DNA from: Tanypteryx hageni
Taxonomy: Eukaryota > Arthropoda > Insecta > Odonata > Petaluridae
Direction of reading: 5' to 3'
Assembly (NCBI GenBank): GCA_028673005.1
Contig: CM054118.1
Span: forward strand, 4,180,410-4,244,409
DNA length: 64,000 bases
Made by a program: the position numbers and the translations under genes. Positions 31,334 through 43,203 of the stretch are shown here, in pieces. The stretch's first letter is position 1. Every line of letters starts with the position of its first letter. The notes under the pieces were generated by a model, which worked only from the letters and a program-made list of their open reading frames with translations, was not told the DNA's origin and ran no database searches.

Positions 31334-34300
31334 TTTTTCTCACCATTAGAATCGTATCGAATGACTGTAATGTCACCGATGTCACCGCCTTCGTCGTATT
31401 AATTCATACATGATACATTTAGCCGTCTGTGACGCTTCGCACGCCGTTATTAATTCTTGAATTTGCCGTGGCAACGGGAGCCGAGAGTCGAAAGAGAAAG
31501 GATTTGGTCCTTAACCGTCGCCTGGTCGCGATGCCACTCATTTCACATTTGTCAAAGAACTGATAAATTTTCCTGCACGGAGCGCTTGAGCACATAAACG
31601 TGATATTGTGCATGTTACGTAAGAAGATGGATGAAAATTCAAACTTTCGGCCGATTGTTCATCCAATAATGTACCTCTACTTAAGGACGACTTAATTTTT
31701 TCCTAAAATTGCATGATGCAGATAATACTGTAAAATTTCTATTAAAGAATTTGATTTAAATTGGAGTATATGTGTCAAAATTATTTTTTCCTAAGGAATA
31801 AGAGATAAAAGTTATTAAAAATCACTTCCATTAATTTCTAATTTCAAAATAATGTAAAATATTTAACGGATCAAAGCTTGAAAACACCTAAGGGGTTTAT
31901 ATGACCGTGTTCTCCATAATCACTACGCTAGTAGCGATAGTTTACCACGGACCAAGAAAACTACACGGGGTAACCATGCTTCATTTATATGAATGGTTTG
32001 AAATGTTTTTCTTTTTAGATATTGTGCTGCCAAATGGTTGCCAGAAAAATTGTGATTTTTCCTTCTATTTACACCCCAATAATCAACATAACATCTATTT
32101 GCAATCTCCTATAAATCAATCACATTTTCCCGACTGCATGGGTTTAACATTTGGGAATTGTAATAGTGTAATGTATGTGCGTGTTTACTAAAAACATACA
32201 AATTCACAACCTCGCAACGCAACCAATCATCTCTTTTTGGGCTCTAACATTCGAAATCCTTGTTAAAAATTGAGGGTCGGGTGGAAAAAAACACCTTCCT
32301 CTATTCTTCAGAAACTTTTTGCGGCTTGAATGGTGTTTCTTCATCACGCAACTTCGCGAAACTAACAAAGAGGGCGCTCATACCTTTCCATTTCTCTCTT
32401 TCTTCATCTCTCTCTTATTGTCTACCTTTCCTCCCTCTCAGCCGGAGGAATGAATACATTTTGGGACACGTGGAGGGAGTGAAAAGAGCGTCGCATCCCG
32501 CCATATTGAAAAAAAAGAAAATCGCGCCCGAAGGACGAGCGAATGCGAAACGTCTGTGTGTTTACCCACAAAGGGACGCGATTACATATATATCTCTTTT
32601 CCACCCTTTCTGTGCATGCGAGTTCGATTTTTTACGGGATTTTGACCTGGCGAGCGAGTAAAAAACGTCATAAAAACTGGTGGTAATAAAAGAGCTCGCG
32701 ATCCTTTTAAGACGCGAAGCGATGCGATAAAAACGTTAAAGACGGTCGCCGCCCAGGCTATTCTTCCGGTGAAAATAAATAGAATGTCTCGTGTTTGAAG
32801 CGACGGGTGCATTAATTTTTGCCGAGGCAAGGTCGAATTATCTCCGTTCTCCCGCAAAATTAAACGGTCGGAAAGAATTTTTATGGAACGTTAAATGCGT
32901 TTTTATGTAAAGTTTTCTGTCATCTTAGTTGGCAAATGCATAATGACATACGAAATGGATCCTGAAAAAGGGAAAATTTTGGGCGTAAGATCACGTATTA
33001 AAATATTTATATATATAATGTAGCCAACAAATGCATATTTTTCCAAATGGACACACAGTAGTCTGAATTAATTTTCTACGCAGAGGACTATTTTCATCGA
33101 GACACCGTTTTGCAACGTTATTAAGAATTTAATTTGAATGAAATTATATTTTTAAACATTATAAAAAGAAATATAAATACTTGAGCATAACAATAACGCA
33201 ACTTTGGGTTAAGATATATATTGTATTTTAAATTTATATTTTTATTATATTTTTATTGTTATTATTTAGAGCATGTAATTCTAGCAACCTGTTTGTGTTA
33301 AAAATTATTATTATTACACTTTAATAATATTCACAAAACGAAGAAAAGTCGTCTCCCAACGCGAACGCAGAAACTGAACATTTCACCGCAAAAAATCCCC
33401 GTAGTAACGCCGATCTCCTTCTACGACGGCAAATTTTTTCCGCGTCTCAATAAAGAAAGGCAAGTTACCCACTTTTTATATCTCGGCTGTGGAGACGGTG
33501 GAGAGAGAGTAGTTAAAGGATGAGAAGCGCTTGAATGAGAAGGCTGGCGGACATCTTTTAATGGAAAAGGTTAAGAGAAATGAGCGATTCGAACTTTGAC
33601 CTCTTCGAAGAGCCATAAAGAGGTGAGCTGCAGAGAGAGAAGTAATTTTTAACGGCGATTCATGAGGGGAGGAGAAAGTTTTCCGAAGCCTTTAAAAATA
33701 GTCGGCGAGAGAGGAGTCTCAAAGGAGTTAAAGAGAGTTGGGAGAGAGAAGGGAGACAGGAGAAGAGGGGTTCGGGAGGTAAAGGGGCGGGGAAAGAAGT
33801 TAGACGACGCTGGGAGGTAGGAGTTGGGACGCTTGGGGTTTCCAAGGGTCAAGGAAATTCCCTCGCTCTCTGTCTTAGTCAACGCGTGAAAGGGGGTTGC
33901 TTATTTATATGGGTCACAAGCTCGGTCGAGGAAAGTAAAAGTAGACAGGAAGATTTTTTCGACATTTATTACGACGCTGATGGCTTTAATTATTATTACG
34001 GTGACGATGGTATGCGAAAATACTTGTAAAATTATTCCAACTTTGAAATCTTTTCGCCGCCTAATTCTTTTCCTTTATCATTTCCTAATTACTCCAAGTT
34101 ATAATTAAAACGCTCGCGAAAGTGCAAGCATAAAGCGCTTAGCGGTTGTGCACTCTGCAGTTCCTCGCTTCAATTTCATGCAATATATTCTCGAAAGTTA
34201 ATTAAAATAGGGAGCCATTTATATTCCTCTTTATAGTTGTGCAACTTCTTCAATGATAAATTAGCGTTTTAACTTTTATGGAGCGATAATTTACCGCCTT

Positions 34301-35500
34301 CAGAACATCGTTTTCTTTATTTACATGGAATGAAATGCAAAGAGATTTTACAATTTTACAATAAATGAACCTGATGAAGCAATGAATTTTGCTTTTAGAC
34401 GTTACTTTCAGGTTTTACATTTTAAAAAATTTTTACTTTCAAACGAAAAATGTGTAAGTCGTTCTCTTATATATCTATTATCACGATAAACTATTCGCAT
34501 TAGATAGTTGCCACCAATTGTAACACTTTTAACTGCAAATTTCACTCCGAAATCGCTTGCAGAAATATTTCAGGAAAGGAAGAGAGAAAGTCTAATTCCT
34601 TTCTGAGATTCTAACAGCGAATAACACAATCGAGTTTTTTAATTATTCAACAGGAAGTTACGTCATTTGACATTTCTAACGAGAGAATAAAAAAATCCCT
34701 CAATCTACGTTGCCACTTGTGTATTCCACGAAGCAAGCAAAAACCAGGAAACGTATTGAAACATTGCACACCTGGAAACGCCTCTACTCTTCGCTTTTGT
34801 CGTGCAAAAGAGGCCGATTCCGGTATATTACGCCTTCCACATAAATTTCCACCGAGAAAGATTATCTCTCTCCTTCCGACTCTGGATACGGCGACAATAA
34901 GACAATTCATCACATTCGACAACACTGATAAAATGTATCTTACACCTCGATCCACAAGTTAAAACTGATGCCCTGAGAGAGCTACATTGCGCAAGGAGCG
35001 TTTGCAAAAGATAATATAAAATAACTCAAGAGAAGAACTTTCCGGTTTTGTTACGTCTTCGTCTCCTAGCTAGAGAGCGAGGATGACGTATTTGATGGCG
35101 AATGGCTCTGGCGAAAAAACCGGATTGTCGGCCTTTGACTACCATAGTAAGGAAACGTGCGAGGGAGATAAACAAATTCTGGAATAAATGAAGGAAGAGA
35201 TGGGTAAAAATCACGTTTTCCGCTTCGATGGTTTGACCGAATAAAGAACCAGTTCGCGATTTTGTCGTGGAAACTTCCTTCTAGTTCAGTTTGGCGACAG
35301 AGGTGGCGACACTCCTTCAATTACAAGGAGAGCCCGGGAGTTTTCTACAAATGAACCTGCTTAAAATCAATTTATCGTGGCAAAACAAAAAATCGAACAC
35401 AAAAATGCCTCATTCTGTGTCCCTTTCAGTAGTCATTGACGAAATAAAGATAACTGCATCAACGGGCATTTGGGTTATTTTAGAAAAAGATTAGGAAAAC
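31334..35500. other. Unassigned DNA; CpG-richer at 32300-32760
   Basis: No known protein or element was recognised. 33480-33830 is purine-rich. Several overlapping frames around 32260-32860 lie in a CpG-richer patch and show no domain. Confidence 0.4.
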
Positions 35501-35610
35501 GAAACTGAATATAATTGAAAGATCTGATTCTGTGTCGATCACTGAGTTCAGTAGCGGAGGCATCCCTCGAAGGTTCTTCACAGAACCATGCAAGGGATAG
35601 CCACTCTGTC

Positions 35611-36841
35611 ATGGAGACGAAGATTCCTACTACCAACAGTAGCAAGAGGAAGGCCACCGCTGACCGTCCTTACTCTCCCCAACCTGGAACGAGCACGGGA
35701 GACCGTGCTGTGAACGGGGAGAAGCCTTTCTTCCTCCAATAAAGGGCATATCAAAGCCCAACAACAAACTGAAGCGAAACCGATCAGGGTAACTCCTATT
35801 ACCGTCTATGGTTCTGGCACCGAGGTCATTGACCTGTTGGAGCACCTCAAAGGCGAATTCCTGGCCTCCGTCCGGCAATCGTCCACCAGGCTTACTGTCA
35901 ACACGCCGGAACAACACCGGAAGGCCGTTGCGGCGTTCACAGCAAAGAAGCTGCAGTTTTATACTTAGCCACTTGAGGTCAACATAACATCTAGGGTGTT
36001 GATAATTGGCCTCCCTGTTGACATGCCAGCCGCAAGGGTAGCAAGTGGACTTGCGGCAAAGGGCTTCCTGGTTCGCGGGGACAGACAGATGTTGACCTTG
36101 AATGAATCGAGAATAGGGAAACCCCGCCCAGCCCCAAGGTTCATTGTGAGCTTAGACAAAACTCCTAGTAGCCGATCGCTCCATAAAGTTACTAACTTGT
36201 GCCACGCAAACGTCTGGATTGAGTACTTTCGTGGAGGTACAAATGGACCATTGCAGTGCTATAAGTGTCAGCGCTTTGGACATATGTCCAATGGGTGCCT
36301 CCTCCTCTTCAAAAGACTGCCCGGGGTACCTGGAAGCTGCACAACGGCATGATATTTACAATACCAAGTCCGCTTCCAAAAATGCGGAGGCTAACAAGAA
36401 ACGCGTAGCGGCTCCAACTGCGGCCAGGAAGCAGGCCTCCAACGTCGCTAAGGAGAGAACATTCTCTGCTGTTGTGGCTAAAACACCCCGCAGAGAAACC
36501 TCACCTGTGACACAGGAGGTTGATGCAGCTCGCCAGGAGAGCTGCTCCGGCCATCCCTGTCCCACTCGTTCCCTCTCATGCTGAGCGTGAATAAACCAAG
36601 CCTGAGAAAAAGCGGCAGAAAAAGAAGACCTCTTCTGCTAGATTGGCCTCTGGCGGAGCCCCTTGCCGCCGTAAAGACGGTGGTAGCTGAAACCACGGCT
36701 ACAGCTACTGTGACTGACGCCCCAACGGCCGCCACTAAAGTAGTCGCATCTGAGGCTGAAGCCACGGCAGTCGCTCCTGAGGCTATTACCACCATCGGCC
36801 GCTCCTCGCGAGACTCCCTCACTGGCCTCCGGAGGAAATGA
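35611..36841 (+). pseudogene. Jockey ORF1 (gag-like, zinc knuckle), broken
   Basis: A candidate start at 35611 gives METKIPTTNSSKRKATADRP, a basic disordered N terminus. After a frame break near 35740 the frame continues with IRVTPITVYGSGTEVIDLL, the start of the RRM-like RNA-binding fold. A TAG lies at about 35966. ITSRVLIIGLPVDMPAARVA follows, and then the CCHC knuckle CYKCQRFGHMSNGC near 36260. Later zinc-knuckle cysteines are lost to another frame break near 36290. The tail is Lys/Arg- and Ala/Thr-rich. Intact ORF1 proteins bind element RNA and form the ribonucleoprotein; this copy cannot give a full-length product. Confidence 0.8.
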
Positions 36842-36960
36842 TGCATAGTTATAGGCGATGATTCTCACGGTTGCGAGGACTCTTCGCTGATACATCAACA
36901 GCAGGTAAGGAGAGATTCTGCTCTCTCTGCTCGAAGAACTTGCGAAAGAGAAAACCGCTA

Positions 36961-39705
36961 ATGGCACTACATCCTAAACGAGGATGTCTTACCTTACTGG
37001 GGTGGAATCCCAATGGCATTCATTATAAAATTGACGAACTGCTACCGCTACTTCAGGAAAAGGGGGGCTTGGTCGCTGCGATTGGGGAAACCAAATTGCA
37101 ACCTGACATCACCTTGAGGGTTAGTGGCTGAAACATGCTTCGTGAGAACAGAGTGGGCACCGCCGGAGGGGAGGTCGCCTTGTTCATTCATTCCTCCATC
37201 AAGCACCATCAATACCTTGCTCCAGACCTTCACCTGGAGGCGGTAGCAGCAGACATCTAAACGACCACAGGCAGAGTGAGAGTGATAGCAGACTACCACA
37301 GGCCAGGAACCTCCCTCAAGGAAGACGATATCCGCGCCCTGTTTGCTGACCATGGACTTCCTACCATAGTGCTAGGCGACTTCAACGCTAAACACACGGA
37401 TTGAAACTCCAAACTCATTAATCGACGGGGTAGGCTCCTAAAATAAATGGCACTGCACGAGTGGCTGACGATTGTTGCGCCAAAGGACCCTACCTTCATA
37501 ACATCTGGAGACGTCCTGGACATAGCCATCACGAGCAATGTCCAGCGATCGCTCAACATACATACAATAAATGAACTATCGTCTGACTATCTTCCGACAC
37601 TACTGTTCTATGGCAACATGCCTGTCAGGCTGCCTCCAATCAGAAGGCGGAATTTCGCGAATGCAGACTGGGACGCCTTCCACCTAGCGGTTGCGCGTTC
37701 TCTACCCGAATCGCCAGAAGAACCGACGACTCCACTACAGGCAGGTGAGATGGCTGTTAACATCTCTGCTGTCATCGACAAGGCCGCCGATGAAAACATC
37801 TCATGGACGGACACGCCCAGGCTTATAGCTACCCGCCTCGGTGAGGGAACTAATCACCCTACGAAACAACGTCCCGCGGCGATGACAAAGTCACCGCATG
37901 GCTGACTTCCGGCATTTCCTCGACGGCCTTAACAGGGACGTCAAGGATGCTGTCTGAGTGATCAAGACTGACGCCTGGGAACATCTCTCGAGCCTTCCCA
38001 TGAATGATGTTTATCGTCTCTGCCGCGCGCTGAAAACCACCCACCTCTTCGGGCCACACATTCACTGCCAGGGAGAAAGCAACAGTTGTTGCCGAGTACC
38101 TGGAAAGGGTGTTCCAGCCCACCCCCCCCCCCTTCCCTCATCTCTGCGTAAATGGAGAGGGTAATGAAGCCATGGCAGAACTGCTGTGGGAAGCTCTTGA
38201 GGCTATGCATGACAGTCTGCCACTGGTGGAACTCAAGGATGTTATCTTCTTGACGAAGAGGCTAAACAAACATCGCGCTCCTGGGGATGATGGTATCAGT
38301 GCCATCGTCATCAATCAGTTACCAATAGCGGCTGTTGAATGCCTCACGGCGCTCTACGAACACTTCCATCTGGAGTGGAAGAGGGCGAAGATCATCTGCA
38401 TCCTGAAGGTCAACTAGTCTATAGGTGCGGTTGAGAACTATCGCCTGATCTCTCTCCTGAACAACATCGGGAAGATATTCGAGCGGATCCTGCTCAAATC
38501 GCTGCAATGACACCTGATGGCGAATGGCACCCTCCCAGCAGAGCAGTTCGGCTTTCGTAGACAGCACTCCACTGTCCACCAGCTTGCGAGAGTTACGAAC
38601 TTCATCACCGACTGATTCAAATTTGGCCACAAGACAGCTGCGGAGTACCTCGATATCAGCAAGGCATTTGACCGAGCATGGCACTCGGCCTTTCCCGCCA
38701 AAATAATTTGGACAGGTATGCCGCGGCAAATAATCAAACTCATGCGCTCATACCTGGAGGGCAGTGTTTCGAGTGCTCTGGCAGAGGAGCGTTCTCCGCC
38801 CCATCTGATGCGTGCGGGCGTGCCTCAGGAGCCCGTCCTTGGCCTAGTGCTGTTCAATCTCTACACTCATGTTTGCCGATGGACCATGGGCGAGAGCCAA
38901 TAATCGGCCTTTATTTCGACGATGCCGCAGATGTCGGAAAAGCGGAAAAATATCTTCAAAGAGCGCTGGACACGGTCTGCGAGAGGTACAGCAACAACAG
39001 GTTTGCTGTCAACGCCACTAAGACCGTCGCAGTTGCGCTCCGTCCCGGGATTGCCCATCCGCCGGACAACATCACTGTGCAGGGACTGAACATCCCCTGG
39101 TGCAGCGAAGCGAAATACCTGGGAGTTATCCTTGATAGGGGACTCCGGTGTAAAAGTCACCTGCTGACGCTGAAGTGCGAGGAAATGGGAGTGGTGCGCT
39201 CGTTAGGTCCTCTTCTGGTCGAAGGAGAAGGCGGTCGAAACCAGACTGGATATACAAATTGTGCGTGCTTCCTATAATCATCTATGCCTCGCCCATATGG
39301 GATTCAGCAGCGACATATCTCCTAAAACGCATCACCTCAGTGCAGACCATCGCTCTGAGGAAGCTACTACATTACAAATGGAGCAGTTTCGTCTCCACGG
39401 TGGAACTGTTGAAGACAACTGGCGATGAATCTCTCTCAAAGGTTCTGCTTCACAGTGCTGAGACATTTTTCAGAAGGAGCGGGACCACCAACTTCCCGCT
39501 CATAAAGGCATTGGCTGACATCAGGGTTATGCCTTGGGATCGCTACAAGCGCCCCATCGCCTCCCTAGGTTCGGACCACATGCCACCACCAAAAGAACAC
39601 AACAGGCGAGCCGAATGCCCGCCTTGGTTATACAAACTGCCGCTGGGCAAACATTATTACGATATAATCTCTACCGACAGTCTTATAGCCAAGCTGAAAG
39701 ATTGA
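36961..39705 (+). pseudogene. Jockey ORF2 (endonuclease and reverse transcriptase), broken
   Basis: The endonuclease region begins with LTLLGWNPNGIHYKIDEL, then AIGETKLQP (catalytic Glu), IVLGDFNAKHTD (Asp and Asn), and SSDYLPTLL where the family has Ser-Asp-His: the catalytic His is replaced by Tyr. The RT has KHRAPGDDGISAIVINQL, EQFGFRRQHSTVHQLARV, YLDISKAFDRAWH (motif A), a decayed motif B GVPQEPVLGLVLFNLYTH (family GxPQGSVLGP) and LYFDDAADV for motif C. The C-terminal part has VLPIIIYASPIWDSAA and ends at 39705. Stops in frame include those near 37132, 37258, 37402, 37444, 38416 and 38508; several are TGA where Trp is likely. Frame changes occur near 37900-38100 and 38870-39230. The copy is inactive. 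Confidence 0.85.
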
Positions 39706-39760
39706 TTTGGCAGCTAATACTGATCGGCTCCACACAAGAACTGCCTGTAAGTCGATAGAG

Positions 39761-40888
39761 AAATTGTTGAAAACACTACCCGAAGATTCTCTTGAAACAA
39801 ATTTAATCGTAATTTATTTTAACTGTAAGAGAAAATGATCCTTTTCTAGTTTTTGTGTTTTGAGATCTTGATCTTCTCCTCAGAAGGTTATGTGCACCAT
39901 CATCGAGAATAAAATTTGTGAGCGATATGGAATGAATTACCCAATAACTCCCAAAAAACCCTATGACTGCGAAGTAAATCACGTTTCCGATATTTCCCGT
40001 TTTGTTATGTTCTAAAAAATATTTAAATAAGTTATTAATAATGCCAAAAATTAAAATTTGTTAATGAACTGAAGTCTTCCGTGCATTTCACAATATAATC
40101 TATGGCAACAAATTTCAACCGATTTCCGAAAATGTTCCTATCTCATCAAAACAAAAGGATAAATTGAGAGAATATAAAACTAATCTAAGAAATTCTAAAG
40201 AATATAGAACCAAATAGTTGCCGTGGCCGTGACTTTTGCGATTCGAGAGTCTCAAAATCCAATTCGAAAGTTCAATCTGTTGCCCCCGGCGACGCGCACT
40301 GCAACTAACATCGCCGTTCCGAGCTTCGGCCTTTGCAGTCACGCCGCTTTCTGTTTCAAAATCCCTAACTGCAGAAAAATTTAAATATCTCCCACATCTA
40401 ATACAAATTAGAAGTCGGGAAGGGGACACCAAAGTTCACGGACTTTCCATGAACCGCGCTATTAGCAGCGGCGCTTGCAGCCTCGCCTGTTTTGAGTTGA
40501 AACAAGATAATCCACACGGAACCTATGATGCCTACTTTCCCAAATTTCATAATTTAGCGATATAAATATTAAAAATACATTCGAACGGAAAACTACATTG
40601 ATCAAGCGAATTTGTGTGGAAAAATACCGTATACCGAATCCGAGGCCAACAATAGTCGTTGCGATGGCAATACTCTCGTAATGAGTGATAAAAACTTCAA
40701 AAACGACGGTATTTACGCAAAATTCAAAGAAATACGATCGATAAGCCACATTCCACGATAAAAATTAGAATCTTTATTCTTTTCCTCAGAGAATAGTGCA
40801 AATCCCGATCCAATATTACAATTCTAAGATATTTTAATGAGCGAGAGAAAATTACCCTGCACGATAGATTTAAGATTTCCCACGTAAA
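39761..40888. other. Unassigned AT-rich DNA
   Basis: Nothing recognised downstream of the Jockey copy, apart from possible 3' UTR of that element at the very start. Confidence 0.4.
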
Positions 40889-40962
40889 TCAAATGGGAAG
40901 AATAGTTCCTGGAATCGAACCCGGGACTTTCAATCTTCGCAACAAAAACTATTCTCAGGAGC
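40889..40962 (-). repeat. tRNA T-arm fragment inside a short inverted repeat
   Basis: On the minus strand a T-arm/B-box match TCCCGGGTTCGATTCCAGGA sits between GAATAGTT and AACTATTC, an 8-bp inverted repeat. No A box is visible. The design, a tRNA-derived piece enclosed by an inverted repeat, resembles the tRNA-core elements at 5.6 and 10.3 kb although the sequence differs. Confidence 0.5.
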
Positions 40963-41050
40963 TCGAGATTCCCACCAAGTACCATGAAAATCGGTCTATT
41001 GTTTCAAAAGTTAATAGGGGGACAGATAGACACGGCGAAGAAACGGGAAT

Positions 41051-41186
41051 GGGACTTATCGGTGCGGCCATTTCGCCACAGCCGTCTCGCCGCAGCCGTC
41101 TCACCGCCTAGGTTCATTTCACCGCCGTCGTCTCGCCACGAGGACTTTCGCCGCGGCCGGCTTACCGCGAGGACTTCTCGCCGTGA
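41051..41186 (+). repeat. CpG-rich interspersed repeat, copy 1
   Basis: GC-rich segment built from TCTCGCCGCAGCCG and CGCGAGGACTT-type words, with the opening CGGTGCGGCCATTTCGCC. The same opening occurs on the minus strand at 46877-46850. It is not coding. The family is not known to me. Confidence 0.7.
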
Positions 41187-42069
41187 TAGATTAAAAATAA
41201 ACAGAAAGTAATGCTAACATTGCTCATAGAAGCTTTATTTTACATTATACGTTTATTTAGTGGGTATAGATAAAAATCTCACGGCCCATGCGAGAAATAT
41301 TGAGTTTTTCACTCTGTAAAACATGACGTTCATTTCTTTGACTGAATTTCGTCTTTTTAGTAATCGCCCCTGTATAAAAAACTTAATCCTTCTCTGTCCA
41401 TAACGCAACAACGTATTATGCATATAAAAAGCCATATATCAATGATCATCTCGAGTTCAACAATCTATTCTCTCGCCAAGGGCACCTTTCACTAAAAACG
41501 CAATATTTTGATGAAATTTTGAATTCTTGAGAAATGTTGGAACGATTTCGAGCAGAAGGCAAAATTACAGGACAAAAACAAGAATTTTTCTTTAAAATGG
41601 TCCCTATCCGAATGCCGTGCGTCAATTATTTCTAATTTAATTTTGCAAAAGAAAAAAGCCTGTAAGTGAAAAAAGGAATTTGTAAATGCTCTCTTATGGG
41701 GATTTACATAGTGGTCGGACGCAAAAACGTATTGCTCTTTATATATTAAAATGCATGTATGTATGGGCTTGATAGGCAGATGTAATGTTTAAGTGTAAAT
41801 TAGACGAATCGTTATAATTCTATCCCGAAAGACATAATTAATTTGTGAACTCAGCTATACGTCGTCTTTTACGAAACGTTCCTCTATCAACCATAGTAAT
41901 GCGACGATTTACCTTAGTTCGTAGCTTTATTTTGCATTAACCATTGATGTCTTAAACTTGCGAATAACTCCAATCCATACGAAGAGGTTATACTAGAAGA
42001 TTTTTGAATGGCATTCCATGAACATCGACGGAGATTGTTCCAAAGAAGGTGTTTTTAAATTTTCCAATA
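41187..42069. other. Unassigned AT-rich DNA
   Basis: No feature recognised before the Tigger element. Confidence 0.4.
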
Positions 42070-42319
42070 TACAGTGAACTCCCGATTTAACGTTTTTTGC
42101 CGGACCAAGGGAAATCGACATTAGATGCGGAAAAACGTAAGATGCGGAAATGGAGATAATGATATTCGCACATAATAGTACCTTGTCCGGTACATTTTAA
42201 ATTATTGTACAGGACGCCAAAATGTCCTGTATTTCATCAACTGTCCCGTAAAATCCTGTATTTTCGTAAGTGAAAGTTTTTACAAATATATTATAATAAG
42301 AAAAACATCGCAAATAAAT

Positions 42320-42532
42320 GACATGGTGGAGATGTCCGGGATTCTGCCTTGTTGATCCATTTTCTGGACAATATTTCGCCGGCGTTCCAGTCGGCTTCTT
42401 CAGGTCCGAAGTGACCTGAAGAAGCCGACTGGAACGCCGGCGAAATATTGTCCAGAAAATGGATCAACACGGCAGAATCTCGGAAATCACCACCATGCCA
42501 ACAGCACGTCGTGGAAGCCTTCGTACTAATTT
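42320..42532. mobile_element. Foldback insert, 85-bp near-palindrome, in Tigger
   Basis: Arms 42322-42406 and 42413-42497 are reverse complements over 85 bp with four mismatches and a 6-nt spacer. A further 35 bp follow on the right only. The whole is bracketed by a perfect 13-bp direct repeat ATCGCAAATAAAT (42307-42319 and 42533-42545). Each arm carries, in outward orientation, CCTGAAGAAGCC then ACGCCGGCGAAAT, a CTGAAGA-stem-GAAA layout like that of Penelope-type elements (hammerhead-like with one extra base). No coding capacity. It may be an inverted end-pair of a Penelope-like element. Confidence 0.8.
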
Positions 42533-43203
42533 ATCGCAAATAAATTTATATTTTCAATTGTATTCCAAATTCTTGCTCTCGTTCTTATTCTAATTAAACA
42601 CGAATATGTCAGTCTTTAAAGGTAAGGGGATATTTTCTATACATTTCTGAACCATTCAGATAAAATCAAAAGCACTCAGTACCATGGTAAGAATTGAATG
42701 ATTAAAAAATGGTAATTGAAATTTTCTCTTCTCACGTTTTTAAAAGGTAGAAGTGTTACCGTTACCGAATATGAAGATTCTACTACAGTTGTAACGAAGA
42801 AAACTACTCTAGATAAGTCATGAGAAAAGGTATTAGCAACTTACCTGGTTAACCTCCAATATCATACCCATAACAGGAACAAAATTAGCATGTGCACACA
42901 GCTGAATATCGAAGATCAAAACTAAATGGTGAACCCACAGCGCCGGAAGTAAGTCTTGTGCGCATGCGTCGATTGAATAAAATGTTTTTTCCGGATGGAT
43001 AAAATAAGGAAAACCAAGAGATTAAGACATTAAATCGTAAAAAATTGATTGGAGAGATTTTAAGGAAAAAATATTTAAAAGTTTTTAAAAAATGCAAGGT
43101 ACATACCATATCTGTTTAGGATATGTTATTTGAAGAAAAAAGATCACTACTAATTTTGAATGACAATTACAAATGAAAACCATACAAATATAAATGATAA
43201 AAT

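Larger units (their letters stand above)
35515..39760 (+). mobile_element. Jockey-clade LINE, near full length, degenerate
   Basis: Two-ORF non-LTR retrotransposon on the plus strand: a gag-like ORF1 with RRM-like and zinc-knuckle regions, and an ORF2 with APE endonuclease, reverse transcriptase and C-terminal region. Its GC content is clearly higher than that of both flanks, which marks the element out by composition alone. About 4.25 kb is recognisable, close to the usual Jockey length of about 5 kb. The outer ends and target duplication could not be set from the sequence. Confidence 0.85.

Noticed and set aside
31901..32191. 96-codon plus-strand frame as a gene
   Set aside because: Biased composition, no domain, and no splice or conservation evidence.
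36478..36967. Minus-strand frames across Jockey ORF1
   Set aside because: They are reverse-strand shadows of the GC-rich gag-like ORF on the plus strand.
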